Assembly: GCF_900100945.1 (NCBI RefSeq)
Contig: NZ_FNCG01000020.1
Location: forward strand, 1 to 64,000
Source: Mucilaginibacter gossypii
GTDB lineage: Bacteria; Bacteroidota; Bacteroidia; Sphingobacteriales; Sphingobacteriaceae
DNA: 64,000 bases
Reading direction: 5' to 3'
Positions 1-8,317 of the stretch are shown one piece after another; positions within the stretch are counted from its first letter, which is position 1; every line of letters starts with the position of its first letter. The notes beneath the pieces were generated by a model that searched no databases, was not told where the DNA came from, and was given only the letters and a program-made list of their open reading frames with translations. The position numbers and the translations under genes were made by a program.

Positions 1-2
1 CT

Positions 3-284
3 ATTGTAACGGACGGCTTTGGTGGATATGCCGGTTTAAATAAAATATTCCGTGAACATCAGGTATTAAACAAGGAAAAAGAAGAGTATGCCCGGGGAGA
101 GTATCACACCAATACGATTGAGGGCTTTTGGACATTGTTAAAACGGGGGATATATGGTCAATACCATAAAGTATCGCTCAGACATTTGCAATCATACCTG
201 AATGAGTTCACATTTAAATATAACAATAGAGGCAATAACCAGGTGTTTAACTTTTTAATTAACAAAATGGCTACTGCCTCTTGA
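3..284 (+). CDS. IS1595-family (ISXO2-like) transposase, C-terminal part cut by window edge
   Basis: The reading frame is open from the window edge to a TGA at 282-284 (93 residues). It carries the IS1595/ISXO2 transposase C-terminus: VTDGFGGY near the start, then HTNTIEGFW with the catalytic-type Glu, then LLKRGIYGQYHKVS and a closing FKYNNR. This family catalyses cut-and-paste transposition through a DDE/DDN-type catalytic core. The first part of the gene lies outside the window, so it cannot be judged whether the copy is intact. No terminal inverted repeat of the element could be identified with confidence downstream; the sequence runs directly into a palindromic repeat at 295. Confidence 0.85.
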   Translation: MVTDGFGGYAGLNKIFREHQVLNKEKEEYARGEYHTNTIEGFWTLLKRGIYGQYHKVSLRHLQSYLNEFTFKYNNRGNNQVFNFLINKMATAS

Positions 285-294
285 TGGGCTATTA

Positions 295-392
295 CTCTTG
301 AGAGGGGGCGCGGAGGGAAGAGCGATAGCAGGGGTGTGTTTCTGCGATTGGCTTATCAAAGCATAAACACACCCCTCCGCCCCCTCTCAAGA
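295..392. repeat. Palindromic repeat next to the IS end (family H-like)
   Basis: The left arm ctcttgagagggggcg (295-310) is matched by cgccccctctcaagag at the right end (377-392). Inner arms gggtgtgtt and aacacaccc extend the inverted repeat. The element fills most of the gap between the transposase and the cyclophilin gene and has no coding character. It resembles the other cccctct-type repeats at 2201 and 53515. Confidence 0.75.
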
Positions 393-489
393 GGGGAATC
401 GCACATTTCCCAGCTTTTTACCCCTTTAATTGATCCCGAGGAGGGAATTAGAAGATTCGGAACAAATAATCTATCTTCATCAATAAAAA

Positions 490-526
490 AATCAACGCAA
501 TCAGCGAAATCGAAAACAATCAACGG
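490..526. repeat. Short repeat word of family I
   Basis: This stretch holds aatcagcgaaatcgaaaac followed by aatcaacgg. The same words occur at 43047-43153 and 43691-43723 around the GxxExxY gene. It lies just upstream of the cyclophilin start. Confidence 0.45.
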
Positions 527-532
527 CCATAC

Positions 533-1243
533 ATGAAGAAACTTTTTACCCTAAGCATTCTTTTATTAACCTTTACAGCCGCGTTTGCCGGGCCGCCTAA
601 AAATCAGTATGTGCGTATCCATACGGTTTATGGCGATTGTATCCTTCGCCTGTATAATGAAACGCCTTTGCACCGCGATAACTTTATCAAACTAACCAAA
701 AAGGGATTTTATAATGGTACGCTGTTTCACCGCGTGATCCAGAATTTCATGATCCAGGGCGGCGACCCGGATTCAAAAGACCCGGTAAAAGCAAAACCCG
801 GCGCTGAACTGGGCAATGGCGATGTGGGTTATACCCTCCCGGCCGAATTTCGCGACAGCTTGTTTCATAAACGCGGCGTACTTGCTGCCGCCCGTGATGA
901 TAATCCCAAAAAAGAGTCGAGCGGCTGCCAGTTTTATATTGTGGAAGGCAAACGCTTTACCGACGGCAAACTGGATACACTGGAAAATACCCGGCTTAAA
1001 GGCCGCAAGATCCCGGCATGGCAGCGGGAATGGTATAAATCAGTCGGCGGTTCGCCACACCTTGATCAAAATTATACCGTTTTTGGCGAGGTTGTTTCAG
1101 GGATTGATATAGTTGATAGGATTGCTGCCGTAAAAAAGGATGCCAATGATCGTCCCAATGCTGATGTGCCTATGACGGTTGAGTTGCTAAGCAAAAAGGA
1201 ATGCAGGCAGTTGGATGCTATTCTTTTTCCCGCAAAAAAATAA
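533..1243 (+). CDS. Secreted cyclophilin-type peptidyl-prolyl cis-trans isomerase
   Basis: A 236-residue protein that catalyses cis-trans isomerisation of X-Pro bonds, assisting folding of exported proteins. Residues 1-19 form a signal peptide ending AFA, so the enzyme is expected in the periplasm. Cyclophilin hallmarks are present: FHRVI at 65-69 (catalytic-type Arg67), IQGGDPD near 74-80, and FGEV at 184-187. A lysine-rich insert of about 35 residues (about 144-178) separates the core from the FGEV strand and is longer than in minimal bacterial cyclophilins. The start ATG directly precedes the signal peptide. The gene stands alone between two repeats. Confidence 0.93.
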   Translation: MKKLFTLSILLLTFTAAFAGPPKNQYVRIHTVYGDCILRLYNETPLHRDNFIKLTKKGFYNGTLFHRVIQNFMIQGGDPDSKDPVKAKPGAELGNGDVGYTLPAEFRDSLFHKRGVLAAARDDNPKKESSGCQFYIVEGKRFTDGKLDTLENTRLKGRKIPAWQREWYKSVGGSPHLDQNYTVFGEVVSGIDIVDRIAAVKKDANDRPNADVPMTVELLSKKECRQLDAILFPAKK

Positions 1244-1246
1244 AAA

Positions 1247-1370
1247 GTTGTCTTTTCGACCGAAGGGAGAAATCTTATACGCCATGCAAATTAAACTATA
1301 CTGGGCGTATAAGGTTTCTCTTTCGCCCCGTCGCTAAGACCCCGTCTCTGCTCTATCGAAATGACAATTT
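1247..1370. repeat. Palindromic repeat family B, copy 1
   Basis: The outer arms are gttgtcttttcgac at 1247 and tcgaaatgacaa near 1356. The inner arms are gagaaatcttatacgcc (1267-1283) and gggcgtataaggtttctc (1303-1320). A second copy with the same architecture is at 33447-33600. The element fills the gap between the cyclophilin gene and xth. Confidence 0.85.
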
Positions 1371-1431
1371 TGTTGTAATTTCGTGATTTTAAATCGCAGT
1401 TAATTCCGAAATCGAACATCCGAAATCTCAA

Positions 1432-2199
1432 ATGAAAATACTTACATATAACGTTAATGGTATCCGTTCGGCAATAAACAAGGGTTGGCTGGCCTGGCTG
1501 CAAGCTACTGACGCCGATGTTGTTTGTTTGCAGGAGATTAAAGCCACGCCAGATGTATTGACTGATCTGGGTTTGGTAGATCAGATGGGCTATCAGCACT
1601 ACTGGTTCCCGGCCGAAAAGAAAGGCTACAGCGGAACAGCCATTTTTACCAAAATATTGCCCAAGCATATTGAGTACGGCTGTGGTATTCCTGACTTTGA
1701 TCGTGAAGGGCGCTGCATCCGAGTTGACTTTGATGAGGTTTCGGTGATGAGCGTTTATTTTCCATCGGGTTCAAGCGGTGACGACCGGCAGGTTTTTAAA
1801 TACCGTTTTTTAGATGAGTTTGGCAAGTACCTTACCCTGCTTAAAGTGGAGCGCCCTAACCTGGTGGTTTGCGGCGACTATAACATTTGTCACCGCCCTA
1901 TTGATATTCACAATCCAAAATCAAACGCCAACTCATCGGGCTTTTTACCGGAGGAACGTGAATGGATGGAGAACTTTATTGAAGGCGGATTTATAGATAC
2001 CTTCCGCCACCTGAACAAAGAACCGCATAATTATACCTGGTGGAGCTTCCGCGCCGGATCACGCGGTAAAAACTTAGGCTGGCGTATTGATTACGCCATG
2101 GCCAGCACCCCGCTTGAAGATAAGATCCGCCGCGCGGCCATATTGCCGGAGGCCAAGCACTCCGATCATTGCCCGGTATTGCTGGAATTGGAGTTTTAA
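1432..2199 (+). CDS. xth: Exodeoxyribonuclease III (AP endonuclease family)
   Basis: A 255-residue, full-length member of the EEP/exonuclease III family. It nicks DNA at abasic sites and removes 3' blocking groups in base excision repair in the cytoplasm. Visible motifs: NVNGIRS at 8-14, LQEIK with metal-binding Glu35, GDYN at 148-151 with Asp149 and Asn151, WWSFR and WRIDYAMAS in the C-terminal part, and SDHCPV with catalytic-type Asp245 and His246. The ATG at 1432 lies right after a 'tccgaaatctc' repeat-like tract. It is monocistronic; the next gene is on the opposite strand. Confidence 0.96.
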   Translation: MKILTYNVNGIRSAINKGWLAWLQATDADVVCLQEIKATPDVLTDLGLVDQMGYQHYWFPAEKKGYSGTAIFTKILPKHIEYGCGIPDFDREGRCIRVDFDEVSVMSVYFPSGSSGDDRQVFKYRFLDEFGKYLTLLKVERPNLVVCGDYNICHRPIDIHNPKSNANSSGFLPEEREWMENFIEGGFIDTFRHLNKEPHNYTWWSFRAGSRGKNLGWRIDYAMASTPLEDKIRRAAILPEAKHSDHCPVLLELEF

Positions 2200-2200
2200 G

Positions 2201-2234
2201 CCCCTCTAAATCTCCCCTGAAGGGGAGACTTTAA
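2201..2234. repeat. Short palindrome family H, copy 1
   Basis: cccctctaaatctcccctg followed by aaggggagacttt begins one base after the xth stop codon. A near-identical copy lies at 53515-53548, immediately upstream of thiL. Confidence 0.75.
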
Positions 2235-2248
2235 GAAATATTAAAAAA

Positions 2249-2337
2249 ATGTCATTGCGAGCGTAGCGCGGCAATCGCACGGAAGCATATACGCCCTGTA
2301 TAGCTACGCGATTGCCGCGCTACGCTCGCAATGACAT
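2249..2337. repeat. REP-like palindrome family A, copy 1
   Basis: atgtcattgcgagcgtagcg at the left end is mirrored by cgctacgctcgcaatgacat at the right end, with a second pair (gcggcaatcgc / gcgattgccgc) inside and a loop of about 25 bases. It sits between the convergent xth and porX genes. A diverged copy is at 56965-57060. Confidence 0.88.
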
Positions 2338-2345
2338 TAATGGGT

Positions 2346-3899
2346 TTACTTAGGCCCGTAAGTAACCACCGGTACTATCATTTCCTCTAACGAGATCCCT
2401 CCGTGCTGGAAAGTTTCATTATAGAAATTCACAAAGTGGTTGTAGTTGTTCGGGTATACGAAATAGCTGTCTTCCTTGGCAAAAACAAAGCTTGAGCTAA
2501 TGTGCAGCCTTGGCAGCATGGCATCATGCGGGTTGCGGATATGGAAAACCTCCTTGGCATTATAGTTAAGGTTTTTGCCTTGTTTATAGCGCAGGTTGGT
2601 GTTAGTGTTCCTGTCGCCCACAATTTTGCTCGGGTTTTTTACGCGGATGGTACCATGATCGGTAGTAATGATAACACGTACCTGTTTTTGTGCGAGATAT
2701 TTCAGCAGGTCGAACAACGGGGAGTGCTCAAACCACGACAGGGTTAATGAACGGTAAGCAGCATCATCACTTGCCAGCTCGCGGATCATCTGCATATCTG
2801 TACGGGCATGCGAAAGCATATCCACAAAGTTATATACCACCACGTTAAGCTCGTTGTTCATGAGGTTATTCACCGACTCATTCAGCGCGCGGCCTTCGTC
2901 AATATTCAGGATCTTATGGTATGAGTGTTTGCAATCCTTTCGCAGCACACGTTTCAGGTGGTCGGCTAAAAACTCGGCTTCGTACAAGTTCTTGCCGCCT
3001 TCATCCTCGTCGTTTTGCCACATAGATGGATAGCGGCGCTCCATATCCAAAGGCATCAGCCCCGAAAAAATGGAATTACGGGCGTATTGCGTAGCTGTTG
3101 GCAGGATACTATAATAAGTGTCCTCTTCCTCCAGTCTGAAATATTCGGAAATAATTGGGTTAATGATCTTAAACTGATCATACCGCAGGTTATCTATCAA
3201 TATAAAAAACAAAGGCCCTTTGCCATCCAGCTTAGGGAATACCTTCTTTTTAAATAACTGCGGCGATGAGATTGGCGCCAGGTCCGGGTTTTTGATCCAG
3301 TTAAGGTAGTTGCGCTCCACAAACTTGCAAAACTGCATATTTGCTTCTGCCTTTTGCAGCGTCAGGATCTCGTGCATGCCGGCATCTTCCAGCTTTTCCA
3401 GCTCAAGCTCCCAGTAGATCAGTTTCTTGTAAACGTCAACCCATTCCTGGTGGCTCAGGTTTTCGTTAAGGGTCATGCCCAGTGTACGGAAATCCATCTG
3501 GTAGGCCATGGTGGTTTTTTCGGTAACGAGGCGTTTGTTTTCGGTCAGTTTTTTTATAGTAAGCAGGATTTGCTTAGGGTGTACCGGCTTAATCAGGTAG
3601 TCGTCTATTTTTGAACCGATGGCATCTTCCATCAGGTACTCTTCCTCATTTTTGGTGATCAGCACAATGGGCACATCATTGTTGATGTTCTTGATCTGCT
3701 GCAGAGTTTCCAGGCCGGTAAGGCCGGGCATGTTCTCATCCAGGAAAACCAGGTCGAAATAATTGTTCTTAAAAGAGTCGACGGCGTCGTAGCCATTGGT
3801 AACAGTGGTTACTTTATAGCCCTTTTCGCCCAGGAAAAGTATATGTGGTCTTAGCAGGTCAATTTCGTCATCGGCCCATAAAATGGTGGTGTCTTGCAT
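2346..3899 (-). CDS. porX: PorX: response regulator with PglZ/alkaline phosphatase-like effector domain
   Basis: A 517-residue protein with a receiver domain at about 1-125 and a PglZ-type phosphatase domain over roughly residues 200-517. The receiver has the acidic pair Asp10/Asp11, phospho-acceptor Asp54 in VFLDENMPG and the conserved Lys in DYLIKPVHP. PorX is the partner of the sensor PorY and regulates the type IX secretion system, reported to act through the sigma factor SigP. The PglZ domain shows LIDNLRYDQ, TATQYARNS and TTDHGTIRV, consistent with metal-binding positions. No porY is in the window. The start ATG is preceded by repeat family G. Confidence 0.93.
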   Translation of the reverse strand: MQDTTILWADDEIDLLRPHILFLGEKGYKVTTVTNGYDAVDSFKNNYFDLVFLDENMPGLTGLETLQQIKNINNDVPIVLITKNEEEYLMEDAIGSKIDDYLIKPVHPKQILLTIKKLTENKRLVTEKTTMAYQMDFRTLGMTLNENLSHQEWVDVYKKLIYWELELEKLEDAGMHEILTLQKAEANMQFCKFVERNYLNWIKNPDLAPISSPQLFKKKVFPKLDGKGPLFFILIDNLRYDQFKIINPIISEYFRLEEEDTYYSILPTATQYARNSIFSGLMPLDMERRYPSMWQNDEDEGGKNLYEAEFLADHLKRVLRKDCKHSYHKILNIDEGRALNESVNNLMNNELNVVVYNFVDMLSHARTDMQMIRELASDDAAYRSLTLSWFEHSPLFDLLKYLAQKQVRVIITTDHGTIRVKNPSKIVGDRNTNTNLRYKQGKNLNYNAKEVFHIRNPHDAMLPRLHISSSFVFAKEDSYFVYPNNYNHFVNFYNETFQHGGISLEEMIVPVVTYGPK

Positions 3900-3914
3900 A
3901 ATATGTATATTAAA

Positions 3915-4046
3915 TTTCTGAATCAGAATTTTCAGAATTTAAAAACTTTCAGAATGATCCGGTATAAGGTTAAATGCTTTTCAAATATCAATTTTTTACC
4001 ATTAAATTCTGTGAATCCTAAAATTCTATGAATTCTGATTCAGACA
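3915..4046. repeat. Palindromic repeat family G
   Basis: tttctgaatcagaattttca near the left end is mirrored by ttctgattcagaca at the right end, with degenerate 'aaattctgtgaatcctaaa' repeats between. It occupies the divergent gap between porX and the HD-domain gene. Confidence 0.75.
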
Positions 4047-4123
4047 GTAAACCCCAAATAGATGCTTTTGTTGTTATTCAGTAAAGGTATTAACAAAATT
4101 TAACAAACCTGTCGCGCTTATTT

Positions 4124-4131
4124 TACCTTTG
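4124..4131 (+). promoter_or_regulatory. Bacteroidota-type -7 element for the HD-domain gene
   Basis: TACCTTTG is an exact match to the TAnnTTTG consensus, 30 bases before the start codon. No clear -33 TTG is seen at the usual spacing, so the call is moderate. Confidence 0.45.
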
Positions 4132-4161
4132 TTTTACATTTTTGCACTTACATAAGCAGCA

Positions 4162-5394
4162 TTGAATAAAAAGAAAATAATTAACGACCCGGTTTACGGT
4201 TTTATCAGTATCCCAACCGAACTGATCTTTGACCTCATATCCCATCCGTACTTTCAGCGGTTACGCTATATCAAGCAACTGGGCATGACGCACCTGGTTT
4301 ATCCCGGCGCACTGCACACCCGTTTTCATCATGCTTTGGGCTCCATGTACCTGATGGATACCGCGCTTGAAACATTGCGAAGCAAAGGCCACCAGATCTC
4401 TGCCGAAGAGGAAGAAGCGGTTACCATTGCCATATTATTGCATGATATTGGCCACGGCCCATTTTCTCACGCTTTGGAAAATACCATTATTGATGGCATT
4501 GCCCATGAAGATATTTCATCAATGCTGATGAATAAGCTTAATGCCCGGTTTGAGGGTAAGCTTACCATGGCCATTGATATTTTTAATGATACCTATCCGC
4601 GTAAGTTTTTACATCAACTGGTATCCAGTCAGCTGGATATGGACAGGCTGGATTACCTTAATCGCGACAGTTTCTTCACCGGTGTATCCGAAGGGGTGAT
4701 CAGTTCCGAGCGCATCATTAAGATGCTCAATGTTAAAGACGATCATGTGGTTGTTGACGAAAAAGGCATTTACTCGATAGAGAAATTTTTGATTGCCCGC
4801 CGTCTGATGTACTGGCAGGTTTACCTGCATAAAACAGTGATAGCGGGCGAGGAGGTGTTAACCAAGATCTTCAGGCGCGGCCGCGAACTGATTTCGCAGG
4901 GTAAGGAACTATTTGCTACTCCGGCCCTGCTGCATTTTTTAAAGAACCGCATCAGCCGGGATGCTTTCATGAACGAGGACCATCACCTGGAAACTTTTGC
5001 ATGTTTGGATGATACCGATATTATGGCATCGGTAAAAGTGTGGGCATATCATCCCGACCTGGTACTTTCTCATCTTTGCAAAAACCTGGTGCAGCGTAAC
5101 CTTTTCAGGGTTGATATTACCAATGAATGCCCCGATGAAGCTTTTGTTGAAAGCCTCCGCCAAAAGGCGATGGAAAAGTATGGCGTTAGTTATGAAGATG
5201 CTGCGGCCTACTTTGTGTTTACCACATCTATCCGCAACAACGCTTATAACCAAAACGATGGCAACATTGGTATATTAATGAAGAATGGCGAGGTAAAGGA
5301 TATTGCCGCCGCCAGCGACAACTCAAACCTGGTAGCTTTGGCCAAAACGGTGAAAAAATATATCCTGTGTTATAATAAGGAGTTGTTGAATTAA
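4162..5394 (+). CDS. HD-domain phosphohydrolase (dNTPase/SAMHD1-like)
   Basis: A 410-residue cytoplasmic protein of the HD superfamily related to dNTP triphosphohydrolases; the substrate cannot be fixed from sequence. Metal-site motifs are complete: HTRFHHALG at 52-60 (His52, His56), LLHDIGHGPFSH at 92-103 (HD pair 94/95), and DMDRLDYLNRD near 160 with the fourth-ligand-type Asp. The start is a TTG at 4162; no upstream in-frame ATG exists, and the first residues NKKKIINDPVYGF match the usual N-terminus of this family. The gene is monocistronic and followed by repeat family C. Confidence 0.88.
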   Translation: MNKKKIINDPVYGFISIPTELIFDLISHPYFQRLRYIKQLGMTHLVYPGALHTRFHHALGSMYLMDTALETLRSKGHQISAEEEEAVTIAILLHDIGHGPFSHALENTIIDGIAHEDISSMLMNKLNARFEGKLTMAIDIFNDTYPRKFLHQLVSSQLDMDRLDYLNRDSFFTGVSEGVISSERIIKMLNVKDDHVVVDEKGIYSIEKFLIARRLMYWQVYLHKTVIAGEEVLTKIFRRGRELISQGKELFATPALLHFLKNRISRDAFMNEDHHLETFACLDDTDIMASVKVWAYHPDLVLSHLCKNLVQRNLFRVDITNECPDEAFVESLRQKAMEKYGVSYEDAAAYFVFTTSIRNNAYNQNDGNIGILMKNGEVKDIAAASDNSNLVALAKTVKKYILCYNKELLN

Positions 5395-5408
5395 CAGGCG
5401 GTTTTCAC

Positions 5409-5507
5409 TGTAGAGACGCATAATTGCGTCTCCCGCATGCAGGTTACGGCAGTTCGAGATTGGCAAAGCGATCTGTCCTAAAGGAGACGCAATTATGCGT
5501 CTCTACA
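5409..5507. repeat. Palindromic repeat family C, copy 1
   Basis: tgtagagacgcataattgcg at the left end is mirrored by cgcaattatgcgtctctaca at the right end, with a middle of about 50 bases. The second copy is at 19951-20050. It could form a long hairpin in RNA downstream of the HD-domain gene. Confidence 0.85.
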
Positions 5508-5547
5508 TAAAAAGGCATTGTGGATAAATGCCGGAAATGTGCACTGG

Positions 5548-5695
5548 CCGCGTTAGGAATTGTAGTGTAAAGCCCGCAGTGAGGGTTGGAATTACGGGTT
5601 GGGCAAGCGAGGACTTGGAACGGAAAGCCCGGCCGCAGGCAACGCCCCTATTTAAGAGAGCGATAAAACAATGGCGTCGTACTTTGGATTTTAAC
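5548..5695. other. GC-rich non-coding block of unknown identity
   Basis: This block is richer in G and C than the surrounding intergenic DNA. It contains nested complementary words such as gcccgcag with cgggttgggc, and agcccggccgcaggcaacgc. An open frame on the minus strand across it has no recognisable protein character. The block could be a structured RNA or another dispersed repeat. It lies between repeat family C and the lpxD promoter. Confidence 0.35.
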
Positions 5696-5804
5696 AAATA
5701 GCAAAACGAAACCGATATACATCTGCGACAAATGAAGAAATGGTGAAAAATAAAACGCGTTGACAGTCAAAACTTTTTAACGCGTGTTCATAACTCATTA
5801 ATAA

Positions 5805-5835
5805 TTTGTTGCTTCAATTTTAACATTTAAATTTG
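5805..5835 (+). promoter_or_regulatory. Promoter of the lpxD operon (TTTG-N19-TAAATTTG)
   Basis: TTTG at 5805-5808 is separated by 19 bases from TAAATTTG at 5828-5835. Both parts fit the Bacteroidota housekeeping promoter. The start ATG of lpxD is at 5840, so transcription would begin at or within a few bases of the start codon. Confidence 0.7.
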
Positions 5836-5839
5836 CCCG

Positions 5840-6889
5840 ATGCAATTTACCGCTCATGATATAAGTTTACTGCTCAACGGAACTGTAGAAGGCGATCCTT
5901 CGGCAACTGTTAGCCAGCTTGCCAAGATAGAGGAAGCCGGAGCCGGCAGCCTTTCTTTTTTGGCCAACCCTAAGTATGAGCAGTTTCTGTATACTACCAA
6001 CGCCTCCATTGTTATTGTTAATAATGATCAGCAGTTAACGGAGCCCGTAAAAGCTACACTGATCAGGGTTGAAAACGCTTACAGCGCGTTCACTGTCCTG
6101 CTTGACAAGTACAACACTTTCAGGCTTGATAAAAAAGGAATTGAACAGCCAAGCTTTATCCATCCCACAGCACAGGTAGGGGCGGGCGTTTATATCGGCG
6201 CGTTTGCCTATATCGGCCAAAATGCAAGCATCGGCGATAATTGTAAGATCTATCCAAACGTTAATGTTGGCGATAATGCAACCCTTGGCAATAATGTAAC
6301 ACTGTTTGCAGGGGCTACAGTTTACTTTGATTGCGTTATTGGCAACAATGTGATAGTGCATTCAGGAGCGGTAATAGGCAGTGATGGCTTTGGCTTTGCC
6401 CCTAACCCCGATGGTACTTACACCAAAATTGCACAGATTGGTAACGTAATATTGGAAGACGACGTTGAAGTGGGTTCAAATACTACTATCGACAGGGCAA
6501 CCATGGGTTCGACCACAGTGCGCAAAGGCGCGAAAATTGACAACCTGATCCAGATAGCCCACAATGTGGAAATTGGTGCGCATACTGTAATTGCAGCACA
6601 GTCGGGCATTTCGGGCAGTACCAAAATTGGCGAAAGGGTTGTAATTGGCGGCCAGGTTGGTTTTGCCGGTCACCTCAATATTGCTAACGGATCGCAGTTT
6701 TCGGCCCAGACGGGGATAAACGGCTCTATAACAGAAGAAGGTAAGGCATGGGGGGGCTCTCCATATATGCCATATAAAGATTACCTTCGTGCCCACGCTA
6801 AGCTGCGAAAGCTGCCGGAGCTTGACCGCAAGGTGTACGAGCTTGAAAAATTAATTGAAGAACTACGTAAAGGCAAGGTAAGCGAATAG
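5840..6889 (+). CDS. lpxD: UDP-3-O-(3-hydroxyacyl)glucosamine N-acyltransferase
   Basis: A 349-residue protein of full family length. It transfers a 3-hydroxyacyl chain from ACP to the 2-amino group in the third step of lipid A synthesis in the cytoplasm. The N-terminal substrate-binding domain (1-105) is followed by a left-handed beta-helix of hexapeptide repeats (about 106-330). Catalytic-type His241 lies in IQIAHNVEIGAH, and SDGFGFAPN (181-189) is a family signature. The C-terminus is a short helical segment ending in KGKVSE. It is the first gene of lpxD-lpxC/fabZ-lpxA, 21 bases before lpxC/fabZ. Confidence 0.97.
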   Translation: MQFTAHDISLLLNGTVEGDPSATVSQLAKIEEAGAGSLSFLANPKYEQFLYTTNASIVIVNNDQQLTEPVKATLIRVENAYSAFTVLLDKYNTFRLDKKGIEQPSFIHPTAQVGAGVYIGAFAYIGQNASIGDNCKIYPNVNVGDNATLGNNVTLFAGATVYFDCVIGNNVIVHSGAVIGSDGFGFAPNPDGTYTKIAQIGNVILEDDVEVGSNTTIDRATMGSTTVRKGAKIDNLIQIAHNVEIGAHTVIAAQSGISGSTKIGERVVIGGQVGFAGHLNIANGSQFSAQTGINGSITEEGKAWGGSPYMPYKDYLRAHAKLRKLPELDRKVYELEKLIEELRKGKVSE

Positions 6890-6910
6890 CCTTAGCCTGT
6901 AAATTTAAAT

Positions 6911-8317
6911 ATGAACGTTAAACAAAGAACTATTAAAGCGCCGGTTTCGGTATCAGGAACAGGCTTACACACCGGACAAAGCGTTACAATGACCTTTAAT
7001 CCCGCCCCTGAAAACCACGGTTATAAATTCAGGAGGATTGATATTCCCGGTGCGCCAATTATTGATGCCGATGTTGATAACGTGAGTGATACCTCACGCG
7101 GAACATCTATAAGCCAGAACGGTGCTACAGTAAATACTGTTGAGCACGTGCTGGCCGCTTTGGTTGGGCTTGAAGTTGATAACCTGCTGATTGATCTTGA
7201 TGGCCCCGAAACTCCCATTATGGATGGCAGCTCGATACAGTTTGTTGATGTAATAACCGAAGTTGGGCTGGTTGAACAGGATGCCGACCGCGAATACTAT
7301 CATATTCCCTATAACATTCACTACTCTGAACCTGAGCGTAAGGTTGAAATGGTTGCCATGCCTTTGGATGATTACCGTTTTACCTGTATGGTCGATTATA
7401 ACTCGCAGGTGCTGGGCAGCCAGCATGCCAGTATCTCAACTATTGGCGAGTTTAAAAAAGAAATTGCTTCATGCCGTACCTTCTGCTTTTTGCACGAGCT
7501 GGAAATGTTGCTAAAGCATGACCTGATTAAAGGCGGCGATCTGAACAATGCCATCGTGGTTGTTGATAAAGATGTTGACCAGGAAGAACTTGATCACCTG
7601 GCCAAGCTGTTTAACCGCAAGGATATCAATGTTGCCCCGCAGGGCATTTTAAATAATATTGAACTTCGCCACCAAAACGAGCCGGCACGCCACAAACTGT
7701 TGGATATGATAGGCGATTTGGCGCTGGTTGGCGTGCCGCTTAAAGGGCACATCATGGCCGCAAGGCCAGGCCATGCGGCTAACGTTGCCTTTGCTAAAAA
7801 GATCAAAGCGCTCATCAAAAAGGAAAAAAGCCGTAAGCAGGTAAAAACTTATGACCTGAACGCCAAACCGGTTTTTGATACGGTGGAAATTATGGGCATG
7901 CTGCCTCACCGTCAGCCTTTCCTGATGATCGACAAGATCCTGGAGCTTACTAAAAGCCACGTTGTAGGGTGTAAAAACGTAACCATTAACGAGGAGTTTT
8001 TTAAAGGCCATTTCCCCGGCGCGCCAATCTTCCCCGGTGTATTACAAATTGAGGGTATGGTGCAAACCGGCGGCATCCTGGTGTTAAACACGGTTCCCGA
8101 TCCGCAAAACTACCTTACCCTGTTCCTGAAAATCGAGAACGCCCGCTTTAAAAGCAAAGTAGTTCCCGGCGATACCATTATTTATATTTGCGACCTGATT
8201 GCCCCCATCCGCCGCGGCATAGCTACCATGAAAGGTATAGGCATGGTGGGCGACCGTGTTGTTGTTGAGGCCGAACTGATGGCTCAAATTGTAAAAGTAA
8301 AAGAATCTGAAGCATGA
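6911..8317 (+). CDS. lpxC/fabZ: Bifunctional LpxC deacetylase / FabZ hydroxyacyl-ACP dehydratase
   Basis: A 468-residue fusion. Residues 1 to about 305 are the zinc-dependent LpxC deacetylase, with TVEH (Glu78, zinc-type His79), HKLLDMIGD (His261, Asp265) and the GHIMAARPGH motif (279-288). Residues about 322-468 are FabZ, with the GHFPGAPIFPG motif (catalytic-type His367) and LQIEGM (Glu381). LpxC performs the committed lipid A step. FabZ dehydrates 3-hydroxyacyl-ACP and competes for the same acyl pool. Fusion of the two is a known trait of Bacteroidota. The last four bases overlap the lpxA start (ATGA), indicating coupled translation. Confidence 0.97.
   Translation: MNVKQRTIKAPVSVSGTGLHTGQSVTMTFNPAPENHGYKFRRIDIPGAPIIDADVDNVSDTSRGTSISQNGATVNTVEHVLAALVGLEVDNLLIDLDGPETPIMDGSSIQFVDVITEVGLVEQDADREYYHIPYNIHYSEPERKVEMVAMPLDDYRFTCMVDYNSQVLGSQHASISTIGEFKKEIASCRTFCFLHELEMLLKHDLIKGGDLNNAIVVVDKDVDQEELDHLAKLFNRKDINVAPQGILNNIELRHQNEPARHKLLDMIGDLALVGVPLKGHIMAARPGHAANVAFAKKIKALIKKEKSRKQVKTYDLNAKPVFDTVEIMGMLPHRQPFLMIDKILELTKSHVVGCKNVTINEEFFKGHFPGAPIFPGVLQIEGMVQTGGILVLNTVPDPQNYLTLFLKIENARFKSKVVPGDTIIYICDLIAPIRRGIATMKGIGMVGDRVVVEAELMAQIVKVKESEA

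Noticed and set aside
336-536. Small open frame in front of the cyclophilin gene
   Set aside because: It runs through the palindromic repeat at 295-392 and has no protein character.
5503-5697. 64-residue minus-strand frame before lpxD
   Set aside because: It has no start signals or family resemblance and coincides with the GC-rich block, which better explains the open frame.
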